From NCBI RefSeq assembly GCF_020982545.1, contig NZ_JAJKLK010000019.1, positions 1,240,001 to 1,304,000 on the forward strand: a stretch of 64,000 nt of DNA, given 5' to 3'. This DNA is from Streptomyces sp. MNU76. Its GTDB lineage: Bacteria; Actinomycetota; Actinomycetes; Streptomycetales; Streptomycetaceae. The translations under genes and the position numbers were made by a program. The first letter of the stretch is position 1. Each line of letters opens with the position of its first letter. Below the pieces are notes generated by a model. That model ran no database searches, had not been told where the DNA came from, and was given only the letters and a program-made list of their open reading frames with translations. Shown piece by piece: positions 1 through 7,906 of this stretch.

Positions 1-283
1 CCTGCGCGTACGGTGCTTCGTCGGCCTCGGCTCCAGGGCTCTCGTACTGCCCGCGCCCGTCCACGGCGACCGTGCGGTATCCGGCCGCCGCCAGCGGCTC
101 GTGCAGCGCGATGAAGTCCTCCTTGCTCCCCGTGAACCCAGGCACGAGCAACACGCTCCCCTTCACCGCCACGCCCGCCTCGATGACGGCGAACTCCCCA
201 CGGGGAGTACGCAGATGGTGGGCGCGGGCGCCGGGGGCAGGGGTGAAGGAGGGGGACGGCTCATGGGGAGCGTAACGGTCCAC
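1..283 (-). CDS. alpha/beta-fold hydrolase, N-terminal part only
   Basis: The reverse strand reads VDRYAPHEPS from a GTG at about 283 and leads into VLLVPGFTGSKEDF, the strand-turn around the oxyanion hole typical of alpha/beta hydrolases, then AAGYRTVAVDGRGQ. The window edge cuts the gene before the nucleophile elbow and the rest of the catalytic triad, so substrate class cannot be judged. No ribosome site is obvious near the GTG and a nearby TTG is also possible. It is divided from the helicase gene by about 200 bp holding a dispersed repeat and a hairpin. Confidence 0.7.
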   Translation of the reverse strand, partial: MDRYAPHEPSPSFTPAPGARAHHLRTPRGEFAVIEAGVAVKGSVLLVPGFTGSKEDFIALHEPLAAAGYRTVAVDGRGQYESPGAEADEAPYAQ

Positions 284-351
284 CAAGGGCGCGGAGGGTG
301 GGGATGGGCCGCGTGGCCGGGTGCGCGGCCAGCCCCCGAACGGACGCCTGG

Positions 352-397
352 GGGTCAAGGGGCACCTCCCGCTCGAGCGCAGCCGAGGGGGAGGGGA
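352..397. repeat. dispersed intergenic repeat (copy 1)
   Basis: The segment CTCCCGCTCGAGCGCAGCCG, set between short G-runs, reappears inverted and slightly diverged at about 60940-60985. From memory this GC-rich motif is common between Streptomyces genes; its function is unknown. Confidence 0.5.
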
Positions 398-423
398 CGG
401 GTAGGGGCGGCGGGGGCGAGAAA

Positions 424-457
424 CCCCTGAAAGGCCGAAGGCCCGGCCCCCCAGGGG
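424..457 (-). terminator. hairpin downstream of the DEAD-box helicase
   Basis: CCCCTG (424-429) pairs with CAGGGG (452-457) and encloses a second GGCC/GGCC pairing. It lies about 30 bp past the helicase stop on the transcribed (reverse) strand. There is no strong U-tract, as is usual for Streptomyces. Confidence 0.45.
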
Positions 458-485
458 AACCGGACCTTCACACGACAGGACGGCC

Positions 486-3164
486 TCAGCCCTCCGTACC
501 CTCCACCACAGCCACAGCCTTCCGCGTACGCCGCCGCGGAGCAGGAGCCTCGCCCCCCGCCTCCTCGGCAGCAGCCGAAGCCACCGCCTTCCGCGTACGC
601 CGCGGCTTGGTCGCCTGCTCCTCCGTCGGCTGCGCGGGCACCGCCCCCTCAGCCGTCTCCACGGTCTTGCGGGTCCGGCGGCGCGGCTTGGCCACAGCCT
701 CGGCGGTGTCCACGGCGGCCTCGGCGGCGTTGTCGGTCGTCTCGACGACCGGCTCGGCAGCCTTCCGGGTCCGTCGGCGGGGCTTGGCCGGTGCCTCCTC
801 GGCGGCGGCCTCCTCGCTCACGACCTCGGTGGGCGCGGCGACCTTGCGCGTACGGCGACGCGGCTTGGTCACGGCCTCGGCGGCCGGCTCGACGCCGGTC
901 GCCCCCTCGGCCGTGTCGACCGCGGCCTCGGCGGCAGGAGCCGCGACGGCGGCCGCCGCCTTGCGGGTCCGACGACGCGGGGCCGCGGCCGGAGCCTCGA
1001 CCACCGCCTCCTCGGCGACAGCCTCGACCACGCTCTCGGCAGCCGTCTCCACGGTCTTGCGGGTCCGGCGGCGCGGCTTGGCCACAGCCTCGGCGGTGTC
1101 CACGGCGGCCTCGGCGGCGTTGTCGGTCGTCTCGACGACCGGCTCGGCAGCCTTCCGGGTCCGTCGGCGGGGCTTGGCCGGTGCCTCCTCGGCGGCGGCC
1201 TCCTCGCTCACGACCTCGGTGGGCGCGGCGACCTTGCGCGTACGGCGACGCGGCTTGGTCACGGCCTCGGCGGCCGGCTCGACGACCGGCTCCACGACAG
1301 CAGTGCCCTCAGCGGTGTCCAGCGACGCTTCCGCGGCGGGCGCGGCCTCGGCCACCGGAGTGGCGGCGGTCTCCACCGACTTGCGCGTACGACGGTGACG
1401 CGGCTTGGGAGCCTCCTCCACCGACTCGGCGGGCGCGACGGTGTCGACCACGACCTCCGCCCGCTCGACCGGCGCGCTCTCGACGGTCTCGGTCTCGATC
1501 ACGGCCTCGGCGGCCGGGTTCACCCCGGCACGCGTGCGGCGGCGACGGCGAGGCGTACGAGGCTCGGACGCGCCGGAGTCGGAGTCCGGCGTCTGCGTTG
1601 CAGACGGCTCGGTGACCGCGGCGGCCTCCGGGGACGCCCCGTCGACGGTGGCACCACCGCGCGTACGCCGGCGGCGACGCGGCGTACGCGCCGGGCGCTC
1701 CCGCTCCCGCTCACGCTCGGCGGACGACGGGCCGGAAGCACCGGCGCCACGGCCGCCACGCCCGCGCGGACCACGCCCGCCCGGCTCGCCGAGGTCTTCC
1801 AGCTCCTCCGCGTCCAGCCCGGCCCGGGTGCGCTCGGAGCGCGGCAGGACACCCTTCGTGCCCGCGGGGATGCTCAGTTCCTCGAAGAGGTGCGGGGACG
1901 TGGAGTACGTCTCCGGCGGGTCGTTGAACCCGAGGTCCAGCGCCTTGTTGATGAGCTGCCAGCGCGGGATGTCGTCCCAGTCGACGAGGGTGATCGCGAT
2001 GCCCTTGGCCCCCGCGCGGCCCGTACGGCCGATGCGGTGCAGGTACGTCTTCTCGTCCTCGGGGGACTGGTAGTTGATGACGTGGGTGACACCCTCGACG
2101 TCGATGCCGCGTGCGGCGACGTCGGTGCAGACGAGGACGTCCACCTTGCCGTTGCGGAAGGCGCGCAGCGCCTGCTCGCGGGCGCCCTGGCCGAGGTCGC
2201 CGTGGACCGCGCCGGAGGCGAAGCCGCGCTGCTTGAGCTGGTCGGCGAGGTCGGCGGCCGTGCGCTTGGTGCGGCAGAAGACCATGGCCAGACCCCGGCC
2301 GTCGGCCTGCAGTATGCGCGCGACCAGCTCAGGCTTGTCCATGTTGTGCGCGCGGTAGATGTGCTGCGAGGTGTTGCGGACCGTCGCGCCCTCGTCGTCC
2401 GGAGCCGTGGCGCGGATGTGCGTCGGCTGGGACATGTAGCGGCGGGCGAGGCCGATGACCGCGCCCGGCATGGTCGCCGAGAACAGCATCGTCTGGCGGC
2501 GGGCCGGAAGCATGTTGATGATCTTCTCGACGTCGGGCAGGAAGCCCAGGTCGAGCATCTCGTCGGCCTCGTCGAGGACCAGGCACTTGACGTTCTTGAG
2601 GTTCAGCTTCTTCTGGCCCGCGAGGTCGAGGAGGCGCCCGGGGGTGCCGATGACGACGTCGACGCCCTTCTTGAGGGCCTCGACCTGGGGCTCGTAGGCG
2701 CGGCCGCCGTAGATCGCGGTGACGCGGACGTTGCGCACCTTGCCGGCGGTCAGCAGGTCGTTGGTGACCTGGGTGCACAGCTCGCGCGTGGGGACGACGA
2801 CGAGCGCCTGCGGCGAGTCGACGAGGTCCTCGGGCTTCGCGCGGCCGGCCTCGACGTCGGCGGGGACGACGACGCGCTCGAGGAGGGGGAGACCGAAGCC
2901 CAGCGTCTTGCCGGTGCCGGTCTTGGCCTGGCCGATGACGTCGGTGCCGGAGAGGGCGACCGGGAGCGTCATCTCCTGGATGGGGAAGGGGTTGATGATG
3001 CCGACGGCCTCAAGGGCCTCGGCCGTCTCGGGAAAGATGCCGAGATCGCGGAAAGTCGTAGTCAGGGTGCTGCCTCTTCTGTGTACGCGGTGTGAGGCGA
3101 GCGCGGGGGTCGTGTCGGACCGTGCCGGGGACGTCGGCCACCGCACGGGCGGGCCGTGTGGCAC
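486..3164 (-). CDS. DEAD-box ATP-dependent RNA helicase with long basic repeat tail
   Basis: RNA helicase of the DEAD-box family, probably acting in RNA remodelling, ribosome assembly or turnover. Counting from the upstream ATG: Q-motif region with PFPIQ at about 59-63, Walker A AKTGTGKT 80-87, PTRELC about 125, DEAD 198-201, SAT 229-231, and HRIGRTGRAG near the end of the second RecA domain. After the core (about residue 440) come some 450 residues of Ala/Glu/Val-rich spacer alternating with basic KPRRRTRK blocks, a plausible RNA- or ribosome-tethering tail. The start is uncertain: family similarity begins at TTTFRDLGIF, about residue 35, so the true start may be a GTG at 3146 or a non-ATG codon near 3065. 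The tail contains an exact 245-bp DNA duplication. It resembles Rv3211/RhlE in synteny. Confidence 0.9.
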   Translation of the reverse strand: MPHGPPVRWPTSPARSDTTPALASHRVHRRGSTLTTTFRDLGIFPETAEALEAVGIINPFPIQEMTLPVALSGTDVIGQAKTGTGKTLGFGLPLLERVVVPADVEAGRAKPEDLVDSPQALVVVPTRELCTQVTNDLLTAGKVRNVRVTAIYGGRAYEPQVEALKKGVDVVIGTPGRLLDLAGQKKLNLKNVKCLVLDEADEMLDLGFLPDVEKIINMLPARRQTMLFSATMPGAVIGLARRYMSQPTHIRATAPDDEGATVRNTSQHIYRAHNMDKPELVARILQADGRGLAMVFCRTKRTAADLADQLKQRGFASGAVHGDLGQGAREQALRAFRNGKVDVLVCTDVAARGIDVEGVTHVINYQSPEDEKTYLHRIGRTGRAGAKGIAITLVDWDDIPRWQLINKALDLGFNDPPETYSTSPHLFEELSIPAGTKGVLPRSERTRAGLDAEELEDLGEPGGRGPRGRGGRGAGASGPSSAERERERERPARTPRRRRRTRGGATVDGASPEAAAVTEPSATQTPDSDSGASEPRTPRRRRRTRAGVNPAAEAVIETETVESAPVERAEVVVDTVAPAESVEEAPKPRHRRTRKSVETAATPVAEAAPAAEASLDTAEGTAVVEPVVEPAAEAVTKPRRRTRKVAAPTEVVSEEAAAEEAPAKPRRRTRKAAEPVVETTDNAAEAAVDTAEAVAKPRRRTRKTVETAAESVVEAVAEEAVVEAPAAAPRRRTRKAAAAVAAPAAEAAVDTAEGATGVEPAAEAVTKPRRRTRKVAAPTEVVSEEAAAEEAPAKPRRRTRKAAEPVVETTDNAAEAAVDTAEAVAKPRRRTRKTVETAEGAVPAQPTEEQATKPRRTRKAVASAAAEEAGGEAPAPRRRTRKAVAVVEGTEG
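650..894. repeat. exact direct repeat, copy A, in helicase tail
   Basis: Bases 650-894 are identical to 1040-1284 (offset 390 bp = 130 codons, so the frame is kept). Identity stops sharply at both edges. It encodes two KPRRRTRK-type blocks of the helicase tail. Confidence 0.9.
1040..1284. repeat. exact direct repeat, copy B, in helicase tail
   Basis: Second copy of the 245-bp repeat. No synonymous differences from copy A were seen, which suggests a recent duplication or ongoing homogenisation. Confidence 0.9.
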
Positions 3165-3486
3165 GGGACCACTGCCGACGCTCTAGCGCTCATACCGCTG
3201 AGGGGTTCCCTCCGGACGCCGTACGCGGAGTGCCGTACGGAAAAGGAGGGCTGTCGGGTCGGAGCCGATCGGGCCACCGACCGGGCATCCTCATGCGTGC
3301 GGCCTGTCGAGGCCGCGTCGAACTACGTCGCGGTACCAGCAGGCGCATTACCACCATACCTCGGAATCGCGCATATGCGATGGCCGATTTGGTCACGTAG
3401 TCGTCGTCACACTGAATGGCGCACAGAATGGCGCACCGAATGACCGGGCCCTTCCGCCTTGCGCGGAGCGGGCTATTGTGCGCTGC
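3165..3486. other. divergent intergenic region with promoter of the ferritin-like gene
   Basis: A 322-bp gap between divergent genes. TATTGT at 3474-3479 sits 7 nt before the ATG at 3487, as expected for a leaderless transcript. Just upstream, two near-copies of AATGGCGCAC (about 3415-3440) could be regulator sites. No gene or RNA was recognised in the rest. Confidence 0.4.
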
Positions 3487-4254
3487 ATGACCACGTCTGA
3501 CAAGCCTGAGAACGCCAGCGGCGGCGAGTCCGCCGACGCCGCCGACACCACGGAGGTCACCGGGATCGCCGCCCAGGACTGGGAGCGGGCCTCCGCCGAC
3601 CCGCAGTACCGCGCCGCGGTGGTGGACCTGCTGGGCGCGCTGGCGTACGGGGAGCTGGCGGCGTTCGAACGGCTCGCTGAGGACGCGAAGCTGGCGCCGA
3701 CCCTCGTCGACAAGGCGGAGCTGGCGAAGATGGCGGCGGCCGAGTTCCACCACTTCGAGAGGCTCGCCGGCCGCCTCACCGAGATCGGGGAGGAGCCGAC
3801 GCGTGCCATGGAGCCGTTCGTCGACGCGCTCGACGGCTTCCACAAGCAGACGGCCCCCTCGGACTGGCTGGAGGGGCTCGTCAAGGCCTATGTCGGCGAC
3901 TCGATCGCCAGTGACTTCTACCGGGAGGTCGCCGCGCACCTCGACTCGGACACGCGCTCGCTCGTGCTCGCGGTGCTCGACGACACGGGGCACGCCGGTT
4001 TCGCCGTGGAGAAGGTCCGGGCGGCGATCGACGAGGACCCACGGGTGGGCGGTCGACTGGCGCTGTGGGCGCGGAGGTTGATGGGAGAGGCGCTGTCGCA
4101 GTCGCAGCGGGTGGTGGCCGACCGGGACGCCCTGTCCACGATGCTGGTGGGCGGTGTGGCCGACGGCTTCGATCTCGCCGAGGTGGGGCGGATGTTCTCG
4201 CGGATCACCGAGGCGCACACCAAGCGGATGGCCGCGCTGGGCCTGGCCGCGTGA
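3487..4254 (+). CDS. ferritin-like fold protein (MiaE-like)
   Basis: All-helical protein of 255 residues of the actinobacterial 'ferritin-like fold-containing' family, related to the MiaE-like hydroxylase fold and syntenic with Rv3210c. Candidate di-iron ligands are visible as AAEFHHFE near residue 83 and DDTGHAGF near residue 168 (E/DxxH motifs). The substrate is unknown. The ATG at 3487 is preferred because a -10-like TATTGT lies 7 nt upstream; a GTG at 3478 in the same frame is the alternative. It converges on a small membrane-protein gene. Confidence 0.8.
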   Translation: MTTSDKPENASGGESADAADTTEVTGIAAQDWERASADPQYRAAVVDLLGALAYGELAAFERLAEDAKLAPTLVDKAELAKMAAAEFHHFERLAGRLTEIGEEPTRAMEPFVDALDGFHKQTAPSDWLEGLVKAYVGDSIASDFYREVAAHLDSDTRSLVLAVLDDTGHAGFAVEKVRAAIDEDPRVGGRLALWARRLMGEALSQSQRVVADRDALSTMLVGGVADGFDLAEVGRMFSRITEAHTKRMAALGLAA

Positions 4255-4317
4255 GCGCCTAGTCGCCGTGGGGCGCGGTGCCGTCCTGCGGGTGCGGGTC
4301 TCGTCGTGGCCTGTCGC

Positions 4318-4363
4318 GCAGTTCCCCGCGCCCCTGGACGGGCGGCTTCGCCGCCGTCAGGGG
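4318..4363. terminator. bidirectional terminator containing a common Streptomyces intergenic repeat
   Basis: CGCAGTTCCCCGCGCCCCTG followed by a GGCGGC-TTC-GCCGCC hairpin (4331-4363) lies between two convergent genes. The CAGTTCCCCGCGCCCC motif is, from memory, one of the most frequent intergenic repeats in Streptomyces genomes. Confidence 0.6.
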
Positions 4364-4370
4364 ATCTTCC

Positions 4371-4643
4371 TCACGCCGTCGCCGAGCTGCTGCGTCGAAA
4401 GCGCTCCGTCGGGCGGAGGAGCAGGGAGAGGGAGGCCGCCGCGACGACCAGGGCGCCGGTGAGGACCAGCAGGTAGTTGGCGGAGCCGAGTGCCGTGTGT
4501 GTCAGGAAGGCGCCGAAGAGACCGCCCGCGGTGCCCGTCGGCAGGACCAGGGCGCGGGACGGCAGACGGTGCGGCAGGCGGTAGACGGCGGCGCAGGCGA
4601 GGGCGAAGCCGAGGAGTGCGGATCCGAGTGCTTCCAAGAACAT
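4371..4643 (-). CDS. small integral membrane protein
   Basis: A 90-residue hydrophobic protein of unknown function beginning MFLEALGSALLGFALACAAV. About three membrane segments are visible (residues roughly 3-22, 35-55, 60-80), ending in an Arg/Ser-rich cytoplasmic tail. The ATG at 4643 is chosen because GGGAGGG lies just upstream; an in-frame ATG further upstream at 4724 lacks such a site and would add a non-hydrophobic leader. It is a lone gene between two terminators. Confidence 0.6.
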   Translation of the reverse strand: MFLEALGSALLGFALACAAVYRLPHRLPSRALVLPTGTAGGLFGAFLTHTALGSANYLLVLTGALVVAAASLSLLLRPTERFRRSSSATA

Positions 4644-4785
4644 GATCGGGTTCCCTCCCGCACGGCCTGGCCTGGGCAAATCGGTCGTAGCCGGTACTAC
4701 CCGCGAGGCATGGGACGCAATCATCGTCTGTGGACGAGATGTGGCCGACCTGTGCGGCGCGCCCCGTGGTGACCATGATGTGCGG

Positions 4786-4836
4786 GCGTACGGAGGGGGC
4801 CTGGTGGTTTCACACCACCGGGCCCCCTCCGTACGC
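4786..4836 (-). terminator. strong terminator hairpin
   Basis: GCGTACGGAGGGGGCC pairs perfectly with GGCCCCCTCCGTACGC, and an inner GGTG/CACC pairing caps the stem. It starts about 15 bp beyond the stop of the DUF3107 gene. Confidence 0.85.
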
Positions 4837-4851
4837 CTCTTGTGCTGGTGA

Positions 4852-5079
4852 CTACAGCGCGCTGAAGCCCACCTTGCGGACGGTCGGCTCGCCGATGTCG
4901 ACGTAAGCGAGACGGTCGGCCGGGATCAGCACCTTGCGGCCGTGCTCGTCCGTGAGGCTCAGCAGGGCCGACTTGCCGGCCAGCGCCTCGGCAACCGCGC
5001 GCTCGACCTCCTCGGCACTCTGACCGCTCTCCAGAACGATCTCGCGCGGCGCGTGCTGCACGCCGATCTTGACCTCCAC
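4852..5079 (-). CDS. DUF3107 family protein
   Basis: A 75-residue conserved actinobacterial protein of unknown function (Rv3208A-type by position). It reads VEVKIGVQHAPREI, then an AEEVERAVAEALAG helix and DEHGRKVLIPADRLAYVDIG, and ends VRKVGFSAL. The GTG start at 5079 is chosen because GGAGGGA lies 7 nt upstream and the family begins at VEVKIG. It sits next to a TetR gene as in mycobacteria and is followed by a strong terminator. Confidence 0.85.
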   Translation of the reverse strand: MEVKIGVQHAPREIVLESGQSAEEVERAVAEALAGKSALLSLTDEHGRKVLIPADRLAYVDIGEPTVRKVGFSAL

Positions 5080-5243
5080 GGCTATGTCCCTCCGACGGTC
5101 AGTGAAATGCGCGGGCTTCCGCGCCGTACGCAGCACACATTAGCCCGGTGAGGGGACGTACACGCTCCGCCTGAGAACGCCAGGAGCGAACAGGGGGCGG
5201 GAACAAATCCCCGAACCAGGGAGTGGCCCGCCGGACCGTGGGG

Positions 5244-5885
5244 TCAGTGCTGGTCGATGCCGTGCAGCGGGAAGCCCGCGATACCGCGCCAGGCCAGCGA
5301 GGCCAGCAGTTGGACCGCCTGCTCGCGCGGGACGCTGCGGTCGCTGTGCAGCCACGACCGCGCCACCACCTGGGAGAGGCCGCCCAGGCCCGAGGCGAGG
5401 AGCATCGACTCCGCGCGGGAGAGGCCGGTGTCCTCCGCGATGACGTCGCAGATCGCCTCGGCGCACTCGTTGGTGACCTTGTCGACGCGCTCGCGCACGG
5501 CGGGCTCGTTCGTCAGGTCGGACTCGAAGACCAGCCGGAAGGCGCCGCCCTCGTCCTCGACGTACGCGAAATAGGCGTCCATCGTCGCCCGGACCCGCTG
5601 CTTGTTGTCCGTCGTCGACGCCAGCGCGCCGCGCACGGCCTGGATCAGCGACTCGCAGTGCTGGTCCAGCAGGGCCAGGTAGAGGTCGAGCTTGCCGGGG
5701 AAGTGCTGGTAGAGCACCGGCTTGCTGACTCCGGCGCGCTCGGCGATGTCGTCCATCGCGGCCGAGTGATAGCCCTGGGCCACGAAGACTTCCTGGGCGG
5801 CGCCCAGCAACTGGTTCCGTCGGGCTCGGCGCGGCAGGCGTGTGCCCCGCGGGCGCGCCGCCTCTGTCTGCTCGATGGCTGTCAC
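5244..5885 (-). CDS. TetR/AcrR family transcriptional regulator
   Basis: A 213-residue repressor-type protein. The N-terminal helix-turn-helix is clear (AAQEVFVAQGYHSAAMDDIA then RAGVSKPVLYQHFPGKLDLY). The C-terminal ligand-binding domain includes FRLVFESDLTNEP and ends LHGIDQH. The GTG at 5885 follows GGGAGG; an upstream ATG at 5909 overlaps that site and is less likely. It occupies the position of Rv3208. Its ligand is unknown. Confidence 0.88.
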   Translation of the reverse strand: MTAIEQTEAARPRGTRLPRRARRNQLLGAAQEVFVAQGYHSAAMDDIAERAGVSKPVLYQHFPGKLDLYLALLDQHCESLIQAVRGALASTTDNKQRVRATMDAYFAYVEDEGGAFRLVFESDLTNEPAVRERVDKVTNECAEAICDVIAEDTGLSRAESMLLASGLGGLSQVVARSWLHSDRSVPREQAVQLLASLAWRGIAGFPLHGIDQH

Positions 5886-6085
5886 GCCGCCTCCCAAGAT
5901 CGTCCACATGCGGTGTGCGCCGCGCCGCCATCGTACTTTTCGGTAACCCGGGTGTGCGCGGTGCGAGCGCAGAATTTCACGGACCGGACAGCGGGAAAAG
6001 TGCCGCCAACCGCGTCAAACAGGGGCAGGGTGGACAGGAGGAAGCCCTTTCTCGTCACCGGTCGTCGTCCCTGGTGAGGATCGGG

Positions 6086-6307
6086 TTACCGGTAGTCGTC
6101 CTCGTCCAGGGAGACCACGCGGGCCTGTTCCGCCAGATCGGCCTCGTTGGCCGCGTCCGGGTCGACGTCGGTCAACGGGTCGTCCCGGTCTGGGGCGACC
6201 TCGGCGTGCTGCTCGGCGGCATCGGCCTCGGGGGCCTCCACATCGTCGAACTCCACGGAGTCCTCCTCCTCGACGAAGGTGTCGGGATCGGTCGGATCTA
6301 CGGCCAT
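6086..6307 (-). CDS. small highly acidic hypothetical protein
   Basis: 73 residues beginning MAVDPTDPDTFVEEEDSVEF and ending SLDEDDYR. Over one third of residues are Asp or Glu and no domain is recognised. The ATG at 6307 has GGAAGGGG upstream. It is likely cytoplasmic and disordered. It is transcribed away from the hydrolase at 6723. Confidence 0.65.
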   Translation of the reverse strand: MAVDPTDPDTFVEEEDSVEFDDVEAPEADAAEQHAEVAPDRDDPLTDVDPDAANEADLAEQARVVSLDEDDYR

Positions 6308-6722
6308 CGTGGGTTCCCCTTCCTGCTGCTGCCCTGGTGCCGCCGGAACGTCCCGACGGCGGCGGGGGCCACGTACGGGTGCCCTGTTCGCGAGACCGGA
6401 TGCGTTGTCACGGGCCTGCCTTGTGGCGGCTCGCGAGCCTGGTCGTGCGTATGGCTCACGGGCCTGTTCGTGAGAGCGCTTGCGAGCCCGTCCCCGGGCA
6501 CGCTCCGAGCGCGTCTGTGAGCCCGTCTCCGAGCCTAGGAGACAGGTCATCGCGGCGCTACGCGGTCGATCCGGTGCGATGCGGTTCGGGGCGGTGAGCC
6601 CACCGTCGGGTCGGCGGCGAGTGCTTCGTGCCCGGTACCCCGTGAGAAGTGGCTGATTTGCGGTGTGTTCTGTGACGGCGAACACATGAGCCACTGCGTG
6701 ATCGTCTCGTAACATTGCCCGC
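6308..6722. promoter_or_regulatory. 415-bp divergent region with inverted repeat and leaderless promoter
   Basis: TGTGTTC (6664-6670) and GAACACA (6680-6686) form a perfect 7-9-7 inverted repeat, a candidate operator. TAACAT at 6710-6715 lies 7 nt before the ATG of the hydrolase gene, consistent with a leaderless start. Between about 6380 and 6540 are several degenerate copies of a CGCGAGCC/TGTGAGCC-like unit. No gene was recognised here. Confidence 0.5.
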
Positions 6723-7898
6723 ATGTCTTCGACCGAGCTCCCGTCCCTGCTGAGCGCCACCGCGTCGCCGAGGGCGAGTGCCGTGCGCGTGGCACCCGGC
6801 GAGCGGCTGAGGCCGGTCCGGTTGCCGGGGATCACGCTGTCGGTGCGGTCGAGACCGCCCGCGCGCGAAGGACTGCCGCCCGCCCTGTACGTGCACGGCC
6901 TGGGCGGCTCCTCGCAGAACTGGTCCGCGCTGATGCCGCTGCTCGACGGGCTCGTCGACAGTGAGGCGCTCGACCTGCCCGGCTTCGGCGACTCGCCGCC
7001 GCCGGACGACGGCAACTACTCCGTCACGGGACACGCCCGCGCGGTCATCCGTTACCTCGACTCCGCCGGGCGTGGCCCCGTGCACCTCTTCGGCAACTCT
7101 CTCGGCGGCGCGATCACGACCCGCGTCGCCGCTCTGCGCCCCGATCTGGTGCGCACCCTGACGCTCGTCTCGCCGGCCCTGCCGGAGCTCCGCGTGCAGC
7201 GGACCGCCGTGCCCACGGCGATGCTCGCGCTGCCGGGCATCTCGGCGCTCTTCAGCCGCTTCACCAAGGGCTGGAGCGCCGAGCAGCGTGTACGGGGCGT
7301 CACCGCGCTCTGTTACGGCGACCCGGGCCGGGTCACGGAGGAGGGCTTCCGCAACGCCGTGGAGGAGATGGAGCGGCGCCTCCAACTGCCGTACATGTGG
7401 GACGCGTTGACGCGTTCGGCGCGGGGGCTCGTGGACGCCTACACTCTGGGCGGTCAGCACTCGCTCTGGCGCCAGGCGGAGCGGGTCCTCGCCCCGACCC
7501 TCCTTGTCTACGGCCGACGCGATCAGCTCGTCGGCTACCGCATGGCCCAGCGCGCGGCCCGCTCCTTGCGCGACTCCCGCCTCGTCTCCCTGCCGGACGC
7601 GGGGCACGTGGCGATGATGGAGTACCCGGAGGCGGTGGCCGCCGCGTTCCGTGAGCTGCTCGCGGATGCGGGGCGGTCGCGGGGCGGGGCGGATGTGGAG
7701 CCGGTGGGTGAGGAACCATCGGGTTCGGAGCCGGTGGGTTCTGGTCTGGTGGGTGCCTCGTCGGTGGGTTCGTCTTCGGGGTCGGTCGGTGTTTCGGGTG
7801 AGGGTGGTTCGGTGAGTGGCGGTGGCTCGGTCGGCGCCGACGACGGCGACGCGGTCGCCGAAGGGCCGCCCAAGGGCTCGCCCGGCGTGGGGAGCTGA
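6723..7898 (+). CDS. alpha/beta-fold hydrolase with low-complexity C-terminal tail
   Basis: A 391-residue serine hydrolase. Visible elements are the oxyanion loop YVHGLGGSSQNW, nucleophile elbow GNSLGG (Ser near residue 128), acid residue in YGRRDQLV and His in DAGHVAMMEYP. The last 75 residues are a Ser/Gly/Val-rich tail (SEPVGSGLVG-type units) that is not part of the fold. It resembles LipV-type hydrolases in this region of actinobacterial chromosomes; the substrate is unknown. A -10-like TAACAT lies immediately upstream, and the next gene starts 8 bp after its stop. Confidence 0.88.
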   Translation: MSSTELPSLLSATASPRASAVRVAPGERLRPVRLPGITLSVRSRPPAREGLPPALYVHGLGGSSQNWSALMPLLDGLVDSEALDLPGFGDSPPPDDGNYSVTGHARAVIRYLDSAGRGPVHLFGNSLGGAITTRVAALRPDLVRTLTLVSPALPELRVQRTAVPTAMLALPGISALFSRFTKGWSAEQRVRGVTALCYGDPGRVTEEGFRNAVEEMERRLQLPYMWDALTRSARGLVDAYTLGGQHSLWRQAERVLAPTLLVYGRRDQLVGYRMAQRAARSLRDSRLVSLPDAGHVAMMEYPEAVAAAFRELLADAGRSRGGADVEPVGEEPSGSEPVGSGLVGASSVGSSSGSVGVSGEGGSVSGGGSVGADDGDAVAEGPPKGSPGVGS

Positions 7899-7906
7899 GG
7901 CGCGGC

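Noticed and set aside
1395..3095. Long open frames antisense to the helicase and, generally, opposite most genes
   Set aside because: Typical of very GC-rich DNA; they lack domain matches and ribosome sites and mirror real genes.
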